Positions 45,554 through 57,719 of a DNA stretch of 64,000 bases are shown here, in pieces. Both the position numbers and the translations under genes were made by a program. The stretch comes from Echinometra lucunter. Taxonomy: Eukaryota; Echinodermata; Echinoidea; Camarodonta; Echinometridae. Below the pieces are notes generated by a model that was not told the DNA's origin, searched no databases, and saw only the letters and a program-made list of their open reading frames with translations. Position 1 is the first letter of the stretch. Every line of letters starts with the position of its first letter. The stretch is from contig CM057154.1 of NCBI GenBank assembly GCA_029962745.1, positions 17,721,337 to 17,785,336 of the forward strand, read 5' to 3'.

Positions 45554-46527
45554 TTTAAAAAAACAAACAAAACAAAAAAAACATGGCCTGGCCTGAGCTA
45601 GGGCTGGGAGCTGCAGTTGGCCGGTGCGGTACGTATACGGTGGTGGTGTACGGTGCATGCTAGCTTACCCCGACTGTGATGCCATAATCCAATCATATTT
45701 TGAGGAGCCCACAATATACAAGCCTAGCTTTTTAGTGGGATCCTCCATTTTCACAAATTATAAATCACAATTTCTTTACACATGATTATTTTATATGTAA
45801 CTGCTTTATAACATGTCTTTCTCAAGTTGATTTTATGACATTGATATATTTTTTATGATATTGACTTGTTATGATTGTATTTATTTGATTTATATTTTGT
45901 TGAAAATGAAATAAATGAAATGAAAATGAAATGAAATACTGACAAGGTTGTCTGCAAAAAAAGTACTCGTAATGGAATAGGACCGTAAACAAATGCTCTG
46001 TGTACTTCAATTCTTACATTTCATTCTCACAATTTAAACACCAATGCTAGAACAAAATGCATGAGAATTCCATAAGAACAATATCATTCACGAAATATCT
46101 GGATGAAATTGCAGGATGTTGGATTGTTTACATTTGCCATTTCACCACATTTTAAGACTGTTTCTTCCAGTCACGCTTGATGGTTGAAATAATTTTTCAC
46201 ACGCCTACGAATTTTCCAGACAAATACCTCCTCTTGAATTCATTCAGCGACAATTAAATGTTTACATCGTTTCGTTGGGCATGCCTAGGATGTTTGGGTG
46301 AGTGCATATTAGTAATGTTTTGTTGAGATGGTTTATTCGATGTACAAAAAAAGCACGTCATACCATTTAAAAAAAAAATTCCATTTATTCGGAGTTTGGA
46401 AGTAGCAGAATTGTTCATGAACAACATGTTGAGAAATGAAAAAATAATGGAGTATAATTCTTCTATTCATTAAAGCCATGAGTTCGTCGAAGAATCCATT
46501 GTTTCTCTACCCTTTCTCCCTCTCTGT

Positions 46528-49062
46528 CTCACACACAGTGGCGGCACCAGGATTGTTAAAGCTGCTATTCATAGGTTTTGAATATGCTCGAATTTCATAT
46601 CAAAATAAAGTTTATGGTGCACAAATCACTATGAAACCGATTGAAACTTTTGAAAAGAAAGTGGGAAACAAATATTGCCTGTCACAAATCCATAAAACGG
46701 ACCCCACAATGTTGCCTGTGCATACGTTGCCCAACTCGATGCGAGATCCGTGACGTCATCGTATGGGCAATAGCCAGTGATATGGTGTTGTGAATGTGGT
46801 GAATGTGATGTGTCGTGTCCGAGGGAGTGATTAAAACGACGTTTCTGCATTGTTTGTATGAATTCATTATTCTGTGAATGTTTTCAAAGTATGTTTCAAC
46901 CATTCTATTTAACATTATTCATATAATAATGTCGGAGAAATTCTACAATTTAATTATGACTTTTTTGAAATTAGAAAGGGGAAAAAATCCCATAATATAA
47001 TAGAACAGTCTCCCTTGTACATGCTATGTAACTGTTGTGGGGCATACCATTTTAATTTTAGGGGTGTTATAATTCACGAAAGACGGAGGGATAGACGGAA
47101 TACTTTTTTTTCTTGAATTCAAAATTGTTTTCTTGTCGAATAGTTTGAACTTGTGTAAAGAAAATATAGAAATGGTAATCACCTTACTGCTAATTTGTTT
47201 GTTTTTTTCTTTTCTATTAAGTAGCAACTTATATTTACATGTGCTTATAAGCTCAAGTTAACTTTCCATACTCGGCATTTCAGTAGTCAATTGTATGTAG
47301 TAGGTAGGTGAGGTAAAGTAGGTGATCTGAGGCGAAGGTGAGAGTAATTTGGCTTGTAATTCAATTAGGCCTTTGGTGATAGTCGTTGATCAGTTATAAT
47401 TTGGTATCTGGGTTATTTTCACTGTTTATTTGCTTGATAATCATCAGAACCTGCAATAAAAAATAAATTCCTTGAAAAAAATTTTCGAATGAAATTCGTT
47501 ATCGAAATCAGGTTTAAAGTATTACAGGGAAAAAATCCCTTGATAAAGACTTGAAGCTATGCTATATTGCAATACATGTATGATGTTCATCTCTACACCC
47601 TAGCTCTACACTATCTGAGATCAGTGGTGACGTCCAGTCTCTGTACGCTAGCTAGCCATATATCATAATAAATACGAGATTTTAGTGAAGAGGAATGTTG
47701 TAGACCAAGATAGTTTCTACAAGAAGCATCAAGTTTCCTTAGACAACAATATTATCTAGGTAACATTTACATACAATCATGATTTGACGAGCGGGTCTCT
47801 TAATCAGTTCTGTCTCTGAGAATTTGATGCAACGTCGTTTTGGGACGTAGTTTGACATTTGCATCCCGGCCTGGCTTGGTTTTCTTTGTCATTTTCATGT
47901 CAATTTCCTACTTTATATTCTGCTTTGACCAAAAAAAGAAAAGAAAATCGAGTCATCAATGAGGAAACTTAAATAATAAGCCACTGCAGTTTTTCCTGCT
48001 CTCTTATAACAGCTAAAATCCATCAAAATTGCATGCGATCATCTCAGTGCACAATGTTTCATTACGTGCAAGCGCCTAGCTCGCCGCAGATCGCCCATAG
48101 GCCTAAGTCATCATTGGGGACCCGTTTCGCTCGCAGCCACTTCCGGGTTCTGAGAATCAAAGGGGCGTTTTTGGAAAATGCGTTTTTAGATAATTTCTTG
48201 GAATTTACAGGAGCAATAATGAACACCACTGTCTTCTACATACTTCCCCGTTTCCATTCATATGTAATTAACCCTATTCTGTGATTTTCTTTGAATGTCA
48301 CCTTTAAAGTGGGGGGGGGGGGGGGGACAAATGGAGGGCAAAAGAAAATGGGGGAGGGGGGCAAGGGCAGTCAATTTTATTTTTTCGTGTATGGAAAATC
48401 GAACGTAAAGTGCGACTTTTAGTCACCGGCGTAAATCCACTTGGGGAGGGGGGCAAAATTACCACTTCTTTTGGTTTTCAATCGCATTTTTACATAGAAA
48501 TTCTAAAATGTGATGGTTGTTTATAACAGATATTCAAAATTTTTACTAACTGATAAATCAAAATATATTTTCTTCCTCAAAAAGTGTGGGGGGATATTTG
48601 TACACGCCATACCCCCTCTCTAAAAAGTGGGGGATATATCCCCCATCCCCCCCCCCCGGATTTACGCCAATGCTTTTTGTGGCCCCAATAAACATTTTTC
48701 TGTTACACTTGATATAGAGAGAAATTTTTTATAAAATCAGGTAATGCCTAAAGGAGCAAAGTTATTGATCAAAACTAGATCATGAACTAAACATTTATGC
48801 TGCAAACCTAATAGGGTGCTAGGAAGCCAACAGCGACTGAGAAAATTTTCAAGGTTTGAAGAGCGGAAAATGGTATTTCAGAGCACTTAACAGCTTGAAT
48901 ATGATGCTTATGACAACATCTACTTCTTTACAAATATCTTTTTTTTTTCAGTCCTCAAAATTTCGGGGGGGGGGGGCAACTGGGGGGCAAAGTTTCTGAG
49001 TGGGGGGGGGGAGGCAAATGCCCCCATGACCCCCCCCCCCTTGTGCCGCCACTGCTCACACA
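46528..49062. mobile_element. hAT-type element (2519 bp), 8-bp TSD
   Basis: Element 46536-49054: it starts CAGTGGCGGCACCAGG and ends CCTTGTGCCGCCACTG. CTCACACA flanks both ends exactly. It is long enough to be a deletion derivative of an autonomous copy, but no transposase-like frame is visible. It hosts 48424-48672. Confidence 0.85.
48416..48680. mobile_element. Nested hAT-type MITE (249 bp)
   Basis: Element 48424-48672: it starts CACCGGCGTAAATCCACTTG and ends CCCGGATTTACGCCAATG. Flanks CTTTTAGT and CTTTTTGT match at 7 of 8. Confidence 0.85.
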
Positions 49063-50373
49063 TTATGCATACACCCACAACTCTCTGTCTCTCTCCCTTC
49101 CTCTCCTCTTCTTGCCAATTTCTCTAATTCTCCGTTTCTCCGATTTTCCCCATATCCTGCATTTCGCTTCTTCACTTTCTTCGATTCATTCACCAATTCG
49201 ATACACTCAACAGAGATAAGGATCCTACCTCCAGAGTAGGCATGATGGATGTTCGTAATTGCAGTAATAATAGTTGCATTGTTGTTATAATATACCTTCT
49301 TACATTTGTATATACATGCAGTTGACAAATAGGTAATTGATGAATAGGTAACTGTTTTGCCTGAAATTCACCTTGATACAAATGAAATCAGAAAAGTTTT
49401 ATATCTTGTAAATATGTTATAGAAGTGGAAGAAAACTGAGAAGTAATTATCAGTCTTCCTATTCTTTGCCTAATGATTAGTGTGGGCAAGAAAATGATTA
49501 TGTCTTGATCAAAAGTGTTACTTTGCCACAAAATTCTGTAGGCAGCTGTTTCCTCAGCTGAATACCATAAAAAGTATGCGTGCCATATCAATTTATTATA
49601 TCTTTGCCTTGTATTTGTGTACTTTTACTGGAATTGTATAGCATTCAGTTTTAAGAGTGGACAGAATACTTGATTTATTTTTGATAATAATGTCTTCCGA
49701 GAGCGAAGTTCAAAGAGTACGCCGCATTGGCGTAGCTAAGGGGAGGGGGAGGGGTCATGCCCCCTTTTGTCTCCTAATCATAATCATTTCATCATCTCAT
49801 TTCAGTCCACATCATCATCATCATCCTTTTCCCACACTCTGCCTGTTCCCCCACTCTCTATGTTTGTTTTGTTTGTTTTAAATTACGCACTCAAGCAAAA
49901 ATCCTATAGCCCAACGAAACGATGTAAACGTTTAATTGTCGCTGAATGAATTCAAGAGGAGGTATTTGTCTGGAAAATGTCGTAGGCGTGTGAAAAATTA
50001 TTTCAACCATCAAGCGTGACTGGAAGCAACAGTCTTAAAATGTGGTGAAATGGCAAATGTAAACAATCCAACATCCTGCGGTTTCATATAGATATTTCGT
50101 GAATGATATTGTTCTTATGGAATTCTCATGCAATTTTGTTCCAGCATTGGTGTTTAAATTGTGAGAATGAAATGTAAAAATTGAAGTACACAGAGCACTC
50201 GTTTACGGTCCTATTCCATTACTAGTCCTTTTTTTTTTTTGCAGACAACCTTGTCAGTATGATTGGATTAGGGCATCACAGTCGGGGTAAGCTAGCATGC
50301 ACCGTACAACACCACCGTATACGTGCGTCCGCACCTGCCAGCTGCAGCTCCCAGCCTTAGCTCAGGCCAGGCC

Positions 50374-50595
50374 GCGAATTTTTTTTCCGTGCATGGAAAC
50401 GCAAATCCTCCTTGGGCGCATGTGCGTGGACTTGATTTCTTGCTGGACCTGTCCATAGGCAATCCACGCAATCCCATAGACTGTCACGTACGACTCACTG
50501 ACGATTGTTGTTAGTCTTCGCGCGCAGACCCTATCGCTGATACTTATTGCGTTCGCGCAGGCACTGATTTTTCTCTCCTTCTCCAATAATGCTCA

Positions 50596-50632
<37 letters not shown>

Positions 50633-51386
50633 CAATGTGCTCGCACTCTCTCTGTCACTCTGTATTAGTACTACTAGTACTTATTTCAAATGTTCTGCTG
50701 AGGGCCAGAAAGCCATTAACTAAAAGCACAACAAATGCTCTTAATTATGGCTCTCAGCGAACTATGAGATGTTGCTTGTACGAGTCGTACATAGTGGGGG
50801 AGTCTAACGCTGGAAAAGTATCGACTCAAAATACTAAATGTATAGTTGAAAATATACGGTAATTGTATTTCCAAGTGTAAGGAACAGGTATCCATCACAC
50901 CACCAGAAACATACAGGCCTTTAACAAAAACAAACAACAGCAACAGCTTAAACAACAAAGAAAGAGGATGGCAGCTCAGAAAGTACCTCTTCTCTGCCAA
51001 AGCAGAATATAAGATTTATCAGGCAGCTTAAGATTGCAATCGGTTGCATATCTCCACATCATTTTCATATTTATTTAATCAAAAATGATGTTTTTCTTAT
51101 TTTCGTTTACAAAAGTGCAACCACACACACCACACTGACTACACATTAAATGTAGGCCAGTAATATAGGCCTACATAACAAAAAGGTATATTAGAAAGAG
51201 AATCTTAGGGTTGCATTTTACACCGACTGTTTTTGGCAATGAAGAATATGAAATGTACAGTGCAGTTATAATCGTTAAAGGGTCTGTTTTTTTTAAATAT
51301 CTTTTAAATTCAACTGTAACAGAAAAATCATACTGATGATATTATTTTTAAAAAATGTATACAAAATGATAACTAATTACCAACCT
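50374..51386. other. Non-coding, nothing recognised
   Basis: (CT)n at about 50599-50632. A minus frame at 50586-50362 is open for 74 codons but has no recognised motif. Confidence 0.4.
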
Positions 51387-51590
51387 ACTACTACTACCAC
51401 CAACACCACCACCACCACTACTATTACTACTACTACTACTACTACCACTACCACCACTACTACTACTACTACTACTATACTACTACTACCACTACTGTTG
51501 CTACTACTACTACTATTACCACTACTACTACTACCACTACTACCACTACTACTACTACCACCACAACTACTACCACTACTACTGCTAATA

Positions 51591-51621
<31 letters not shown>

Positions 51622-51690
51622 AGGGTAATATGACTATATTACTGCTAATAAGGCTACAACAGGCTACTACTACTGTGACTATTACTACTT

Positions 51691-51737
<47 letters not shown>

Positions 51738-51739
51738 AG

Positions 51740-51786
<47 letters not shown>

Positions 51787-51800
51787 TTACTACTACTATA
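51387..51800. repeat. (ACT)n/(CTG)n triplet microsatellite
   Basis: Mostly ACT/ACC/ATT triplets, with about thirteen CTG at 51700-51738. Thr/Leu/Ala homopolymer frames are translations of the repeat. Confidence 0.97.
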
Positions 51801-51885
51801 CACCATAGCATACAGATCTAACATATCTCACAAGCAGGTGTTTATGTATAAAATTTGGCCTGGAGGAAAAGCATATTTAAATTGT

Positions 51886-52080
51886 CAAAATCATATTTAT
51901 TCATTTCCAACAGAAGTAGGCCTACAATGACATTTGCATAAATATAATAATGCAAACAATATTAGTTTAACATATATACACTATATCATTGTATATGTTT
52001 TACTTTGTGAATGAACATAAATGATAAGAATGAATTATTTATTTTTTCATTTTTCATATTAGATGAAATATCAAATATAA
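51886..52080 (-). mobile_element. 3' UTR fragment of the 33-35 kb LINE family
   Basis: AAAATCATATTTATTCATTTCCAACAGA and ATGACATTTGCATAAATATA match 33034-33100 closely, same orientation. The rest up to about 52700 shows no gene. Confidence 0.65.
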
Positions 52081-52702
52081 ACTAGAATTTAGGGAAATTT
52101 GGATGTCACGTCACTTGCTTCCTTTTGTCAAAGCAGCGTAGAAGGGCAGACCCCAAAAGGCCTATAACCTGCAGAAATAAATTCATGCATGCAAACACTT
52201 AAAGGTAAATATCCGACACCTGAAATTATGAATCTGTGCGGTAACAAATCATGACAGCGTTAATTTAAGAGTAAACAAAGTATTGTAGATAGACCTACAC
52301 AGACATTAAAATTAAACAAAGAATTGTGCTTAGTGCTTGAAGCCCCCCCCCCCCTTAAAAAAGTAGGTTACATAGGCTTAGATCTGTAATAAAGTATAAC
52401 TCTGCTGCCATCCATTGTAGACAAATTTAACAGTATAGGGCCACTCTACCCATGCTGAAATTGTTTTTTCTTCTTCTTTTTTTTTGTAGTTTTTTTTGTT
52501 GTTGTTGCTATGTAGTAATTATTCTTCCAAACTTTAGTTTTCAATGCCACACAATCCAGAGGATACTTTATAGCAGTTTGGAGGATACTATTTTTTTAGT
52601 ACTGTAGGTGATTGAAAAGAATTAGTAAGTCGAAAACATTCTTTTGATACAAATTACAACTCTAAGATAGGCTATGCCAATAACTTTTGTTGGTGTGTGC
52701 TA

Positions 52703-52725
52703 GTAGTAGTAGTAGTAGTAGTAGT

Positions 52726-52760
<35 letters not shown>

Positions 52761-53184
52761 TATAGTAGTAGTAGTAGTACTAGTACTAGTGGCAGAAGTA
52801 GCCTAGTGTTGTAGCCTTAATAGTAGTAGTAGTAGTAGTAGTAGTAGTAGCAGTAGTAGAAGAGTAGTAGTAGTAGCAGCAGCAGTAGTAGTAGCAGTAG
52901 TAGCAGTAGTAGTAGCAGTAGTAGTAACAGCAGTAGCAGTAGTAGCAGTAGTAGTAACAGTAGTAATAGTAGTAATAGCAGTAGTAGCAGTAGCAGAAGT
53001 AGTAGTAGCAGTAGTAGTAGTAGCAGTAGTAGCAGCAGTAGTAGTAGCAGCAGTAGCAGCAGTAGTAGTAGCAGTAGTAGTAATAGCAGTAGTAGCAGTA
53101 GTAGTAGCAGCAGTAGTAGCAGTAGTAGCAGTAGTAGCAGCAGTAGCAGTAGTAGTAGTAGTGGTGGTGGTGGTAGTACTAGTT

Positions 53185-53224
<40 letters not shown>

Positions 53225-53446
53225 CATTAGTAGCAGTAGTAGAGTAGTAGCAGCAGTAGCAGTAGCAGTAGTAGTGGTAGCAGTAGTAGCAGTAGTAGAG
53301 TAGTAGCAGCAGTAGCAGTAGCAGTAGTAGCAGTGGTAGCAGTGGTAGCAGTAGTAGTAGTAGTAGTAATAGTGGTGGTGGTGGTAGTACTAGTTGTACT
53401 AGTGGTAGTAGTGGTACTAGCAGTAGTACAGTAGTAGCCTAGTAGC

Positions 53447-53478
<32 letters not shown>

Positions 53479-53807
53479 CAGCAGTAGTACTATGAGTAGC
53501 AGTAGTAGTAGTGGTGGTGGTGGTGGTGGTAGTAGGGCCTAGTAGTAGTAGTGATGGTGGTGGTGGTAGTAGTAGTAGTGGTGGTGGTGGTGGTGGTGGT
53601 AGTAGTAGTAGCAGTGGTAGTAGTAGTGGTAGTAGTAGTAGTAGTAGTAGTGGTAGTAACAGTAGTAGCAGTAGTAGCAGTAGTAGTAGTAATAATAGTG
53701 GTGGTGGTAGTACTAGTTGTAGTAGTGGTAGTGGTACTAGCAGTAGTACAGTAGTAGCCTAGTAGTAGTAGTAGTAGCAGCAGCAGTAGTAGTAGTAGCA
53801 GTAGTAG
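52703..53807. repeat. 1.1-kb AGT/AGC/GGT triplet microsatellite
   Basis: Almost uninterrupted TAG, CAG, TGG triplets with GTACTAGT islands (52778, 53175, 53387, 53709). It directly abuts the element at 53808. A minus open frame of Leu codons is an artefact. Confidence 0.97.
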
Positions 53808-55193
53808 CACGGGCGTCGCTAAAGGGGGGGTGGGGGTGTGTGACACCCCCCCCCCCACTCAAAATTCTTGTCGGCAAATTCACGATCGCTGTCGGCAATC
53901 GCTGTTGACGACGAAATAATACTGGTACCACGAAAGAGAGCGTATATTTTTCCTTGCTCGCTGCGCTCGCTCTTATTATATTCAGATACAGGATGTTTTC
54001 GGAAAGCAAACATATTCGGCAAATGAGATGAACACAAATATATAATTTAGATAAATTATCTTTAGGCCCATCATGTATTTTGATGAAGAATTATCACTTC
54101 TACCATAAAAAGAGTATGTATATTTTCCTCGCTCGTGTAATATTTACATATAGGATGGTCTTAAAAGCAAATAAATTAGGTAGGAGATGTGACCAAATAT
54201 ATCAAAATAGGTACCTTAAAGGCCAATCGTGTATTTTGATGAAGAACTTTCACTTCTACCATGAAAAGGATTATGAATTTTTCCTCGCTCGCTACGCTCG
54301 CTCGTATAATATTCAGATACAAGATGGATTGGGGAAAGCAAACAAATTTTGCAAGCTATAGGCCCATCGTGTATATTGATGAAGAATTATCACCTACCAT
54401 AAAATAGAGTATATATATTTCTCCTCGCTCGCTGCGCTCGCTCGTATAATATTTAGATACAGGATAGTCTTTGAAAGCAAATGAATTAGATAAGAGAGGT
54501 GACTAAAATCAAGATATCCAAAAGGCCCATCATGCATTTTTTTTATGAAGAACTTTCACTTCTATCATGCAAAGGAGTAAATATGTATTTTTCCTCGCTC
54601 GCTACGCTCGCTCGTACAATATTCAGATACAAGATGGATTTGGGAAAGCAAACGAATTCGACAAGTGAGGTGACTAAATGTACCTGTATAAGTTAGATAT
54701 CTCATAGTTAATACCATCGTGTATTTTCATAAAGAATTGTCACTTCTACCATGAAAAATAGATTTTTTTTCCTCGCTCGCTGCGCTAGCTCGTATAATAT
54801 TAAGATTTAGGATGGTCTTTGAAACTGAATGAATCAGGCCAGAGAGGTGACCAAATATAATTAATTTAGATATCTTTAAGCCCACCATGTAGTTTGATGA
54901 AGAACTATCACTTAAGTACGTAAGAGAGTGTATATTTTTCCTCGCTCGCTGCGCTCGCTTGTATTATATTTAGATACAGGATGTTTTCGGAAAACAAACA
55001 CATTCGGCAAGTGAGGTGAACAAAATATAGTTCAAAAGGAAAATATGATAGAGGTGCACAATTGAACATGCCTCAATGGGCTTTATACGGTTGAATTTAT
55101 CGACGTTGGTCGTCGGCAATCGGTGGCATTATTTGTCGGCAATCTGGCCTCTACACCCCCCCCCCCATTCAAAATAGTCTAGCGACGCCCCTG
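53808..55193. mobile_element. Poly-G-ended TIR element with CGCTCGCT-rich tandem core, full copy
   Basis: It starts CACGGGCGTCGCTAAAGGGG and ends ATAGTCTAGCGACGCCCCTG. Next to both ends are CTCAAAAT/ATTCAAAAT and GTCGGCAA sequences, also inverted. The core is six to seven units of about 150-190 bp with TTTTGATGAAGAATTATCAC, CTCGCTCGCTGCGCTCGCTC and TTAGATACAGGATG. hAT-like ends, but no 8-bp duplication visible, perhaps because the target is a microsatellite. Confidence 0.8.
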
Positions 55194-55196
55194 AGA

Positions 55197-55870
55197 GTGA
55201 CTCACAAAAGAAACAATTTCCATGGCAAAAGACAGACGTATAGGGCAAAAGGAATATTTGAAGAAGTGTTAAATGCTGAATTGGACCCCACTTGGACATT
55301 GCTGAGAGCTAGAGGTAAGGGAATAAGATATATTCAGCAAGAAGTATGCAAACAAGTCGAAGAAAAAAACAACAGAAAAAGCAAGACTAGAGATTTGTTT
55401 AAGAAGATAAGAGAAATAAAACTAAAACATGTATCAAGAGTGGGTGTAATAAAGAGAAATTACCAAGACTCAGACATCACAGATGTAAAAGAAGACATCA
55501 AGTAAATAGCGAGAGTAGTCTGTATAAAGAGGAAATAACACAAGAGTTTGTACCACGGGTTAATGAATACGAACCAAATGTACTGGATAGAGAAATTTGG
55601 GAGTCAATGAATGCCGAAATTACTTGTGATCAAACGATCAGGAAATGCCATGGAGTTTAATTAGAAAAAGGGCCTTTTCAAAATCCAAATGTGGCATTCA
55701 GTGTCTGTACATTTTTGTGCACCGGCCCTTACTTGCCTGTAGAGTGTACCTAGTCCTGAGTAGACATTTCGTCTTTGACGGATAACAGGGGTGTCTGGTT
55801 CATAGAAATATTCAGGGCCTCCGCTCAGGTGGTACTGGTGTGCTTGTAGACTTGTGACTTTGGTACGCAG
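55197..55870 (+). pseudogene. RTE-like LINE ORF2 fragment
   Basis: The frame 55197-55505 reads ...EEVLNAELDPTWTLLRARGKG...KTRDLFKKIREIKLKH, then stops. KTRDLFKKI.(D/E)IKGTFHA.MG is common in RTE-type LINE proteins (the 'craniofacial development protein 2-like' set). A further frame piece FVPRVNEYEPNVLDREIWES fits the segment that follows in such proteins. Broken and short. Confidence 0.65.
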
Positions 55871-56294
55871 GTGTAGTGATGGGAGTCCTTAATGTACCAG
55901 CCAGTCTGCAGGTCATATATGCTAATGAACAAATAAGCAGGATTCACGTAAATGCTCTCGTGGCCAAATCTTCCACCCTGTCAAATCTCATGAATTATGA
56001 GACTTTCTTTCTGGAAGAATTTAACTACTTTATCATCAAGTAAAATCATTGGTCGATACACCACTGAAAAGAGTAAATATCACACTTTCACATTTTTTTA
56101 TTAATTTTTATAATATATTTGGGGAATTATGTGTAAATCAAGGTGAAAAAGATGCTTCAAAACATAAATCTCTTCCTCTCACTTCTCTTGCAGATTGTGC
56201 AAAACTCTTTATTTTGAGCCCAAATAATATTTACATCAAAATAAAGCTGAAAGTCTGTACTATTTCAAAATACCATTCTTAATGTGGGGCACCT
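55871..56294. other. Unassigned
   Basis: No element ends or exon signals recognised. Confidence 0.3.
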
Positions 56295-56295
56295 T

Positions 56296-56591
56296 TTAAT
56301 CGTGTCAAGAGCACACTTTTCCCAAGGAAGTTCAGGACGAGATTTCTTGATTTTTGATCGGCATGAAATCCAATGTTCTGATTGGCTGAATAAGGCCAGC
56401 CAAAATGCCAGCGCGGTTGTTTTGAAAAGATTACCACACACGGAGTTGTGACCTTCAGTGACTCAGCAAGTGACCGTTAGGATTCCAGGATGAGTGTGGG
56501 GTCTGAATGGACCAATCACAGAGCAGTATTTATGGTTTTGGGCTGAAAAATTGCACTTGGTCTGTGTAAAGTGTGCTCTTGACCCGATTAA
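56296..56591. mobile_element. TTAA-flanked MITE (296 bp), second family
   Basis: TTAA at 56296 and 56588. TIRs TCGTGTCAAGAGCACACTTT and (inverted) TCGGGTCAAGAGCACACTTT match at 19 of 20. piggyBac-like by target site and inverted ends. It contains two CCAAT-type motifs. Confidence 0.85.
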
Positions 56592-57029
56592 ATTACATCA
56601 TGTGTTAAAATTGGTATTTTCATAAAGCATAGACATTCAGCTTTGTGGTCATGTGAAAATTATTTGGGCTCATTTACAAAAGCCTTACAAAATGGCAACT
56701 TTTGGCAGGCGAAAAAAAAAAACATTTTTGTATCTTTTTTGATCAAGAATTTTCACTCTTTTTCAAAATTTTCATTAAATTCAAATACATGACATAAGAG
56801 ATTGATTAATCATCTTTACATAGATACCAAAAACATCAAATTTGATAAAGTATTAGAGCAGCAAGGGCAAATTTGAAAGTAGTGTTCTGACAGGTTCAAA
56901 CTCATTAAATATGCAGACCCTGTTCCGTTCATGCATACCAGTTACGTGAAAGAAACCACTTTGGGGGGACCTGCAGACTGGCTGGTACGTCACAGGATTT
57001 TTTGATACATGTATATAGCAAGGCAAAAG

Positions 57030-57660
57030 GGGTGAGAAAGACAAAGTTGCTTACAAAAGAAACAATTTCCATGGAGAAAGAATGAGAAAGAACCAAAATT
57101 TAATGTACTGGATAGAGAAGTTCAGGAGTCAATAAATGCCGAAATTACTTGTGATCAGGAAATGCCATGGAGTTTAATTAGAAAAAGGGCCTTTTCAAAA
57201 TCCAAAATGTGACATTCAGTGTCTGTACATTTTTGTACACCCTTACTTGCCTGTAGAGTACCACTGTACCTAGTCCTGAGTAGACATTTCGTCTTTGACG
57301 GATAACAGGGGTCTCTGGTTCATAGAAACATTCAGGGCCTTCGCTCAGGTGGTACTGGGGTGGCTCGTCTGTGACTTTGGTCCGCAGGTATTGTGATGGA
57401 GGCCTTACTGTACGTCACAGAATTTGTTGATACATGTATAAATGTATCAAAGCAAACGGTGAGAAAGGCAGAGTGGCTCACAAAAGAAACAATTTCCATC
57501 GCAAAAGATAGACGTAAGCAAGAGGAATATTAGAAGAAGTGATGAGAATTCTGAATTGGATATTACAGAGGCAAGAAAAAAACAAGGAAAAAAGATACCT
57601 TCACCTAAATGCCAAGCAAAAGCGGGTGTATGAACTGATGTACAATTTGAGTGATAGATA
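57030..57660 (+). mobile_element. RTE-like LINE fragments, copies 3 and 4
   Basis: 57045-57340 repeats 55200-55800 (AAAAGAAACAATTTCCATGG; CGTCTTTGACGGATAACAGG). 57470-57560 repeats its beginning again. Frames are broken. Confidence 0.6.
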
Positions 57661-57719
57661 TTTACAAGCCCTTCCACATATATTTTGCAAGAACTTGTTT
57701 TTCACAAGGCCCTGTCGTT

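Larger units (their letters stand above)
45586..50373. mobile_element. 4.8-kb palindromic (foldback) element with nested insertions
   Basis: Left arm 45586-46280 and right arm 49909-50373 are inverted copies (GGTAAGCTAGCATGCACCGT; GTTTACATTTGCCATTTCAC). The left arm is longer by a retroposon at about 45697-45932 ending in (ATGAA)n, absent from the right arm. The centre is split by a hAT-type element (46536-49054). No transposase frame seen. Confidence 0.85.

Noticed and set aside
51336..51821. Poly-threonine/leucine/alanine frame of 161 codons
   Set aside because: Translation of an ACT/CTG microsatellite.
52817..53227. Poly-leucine frame of 136 codons
   Set aside because: Translation of a TAG/CAG triplet microsatellite on the minus strand.
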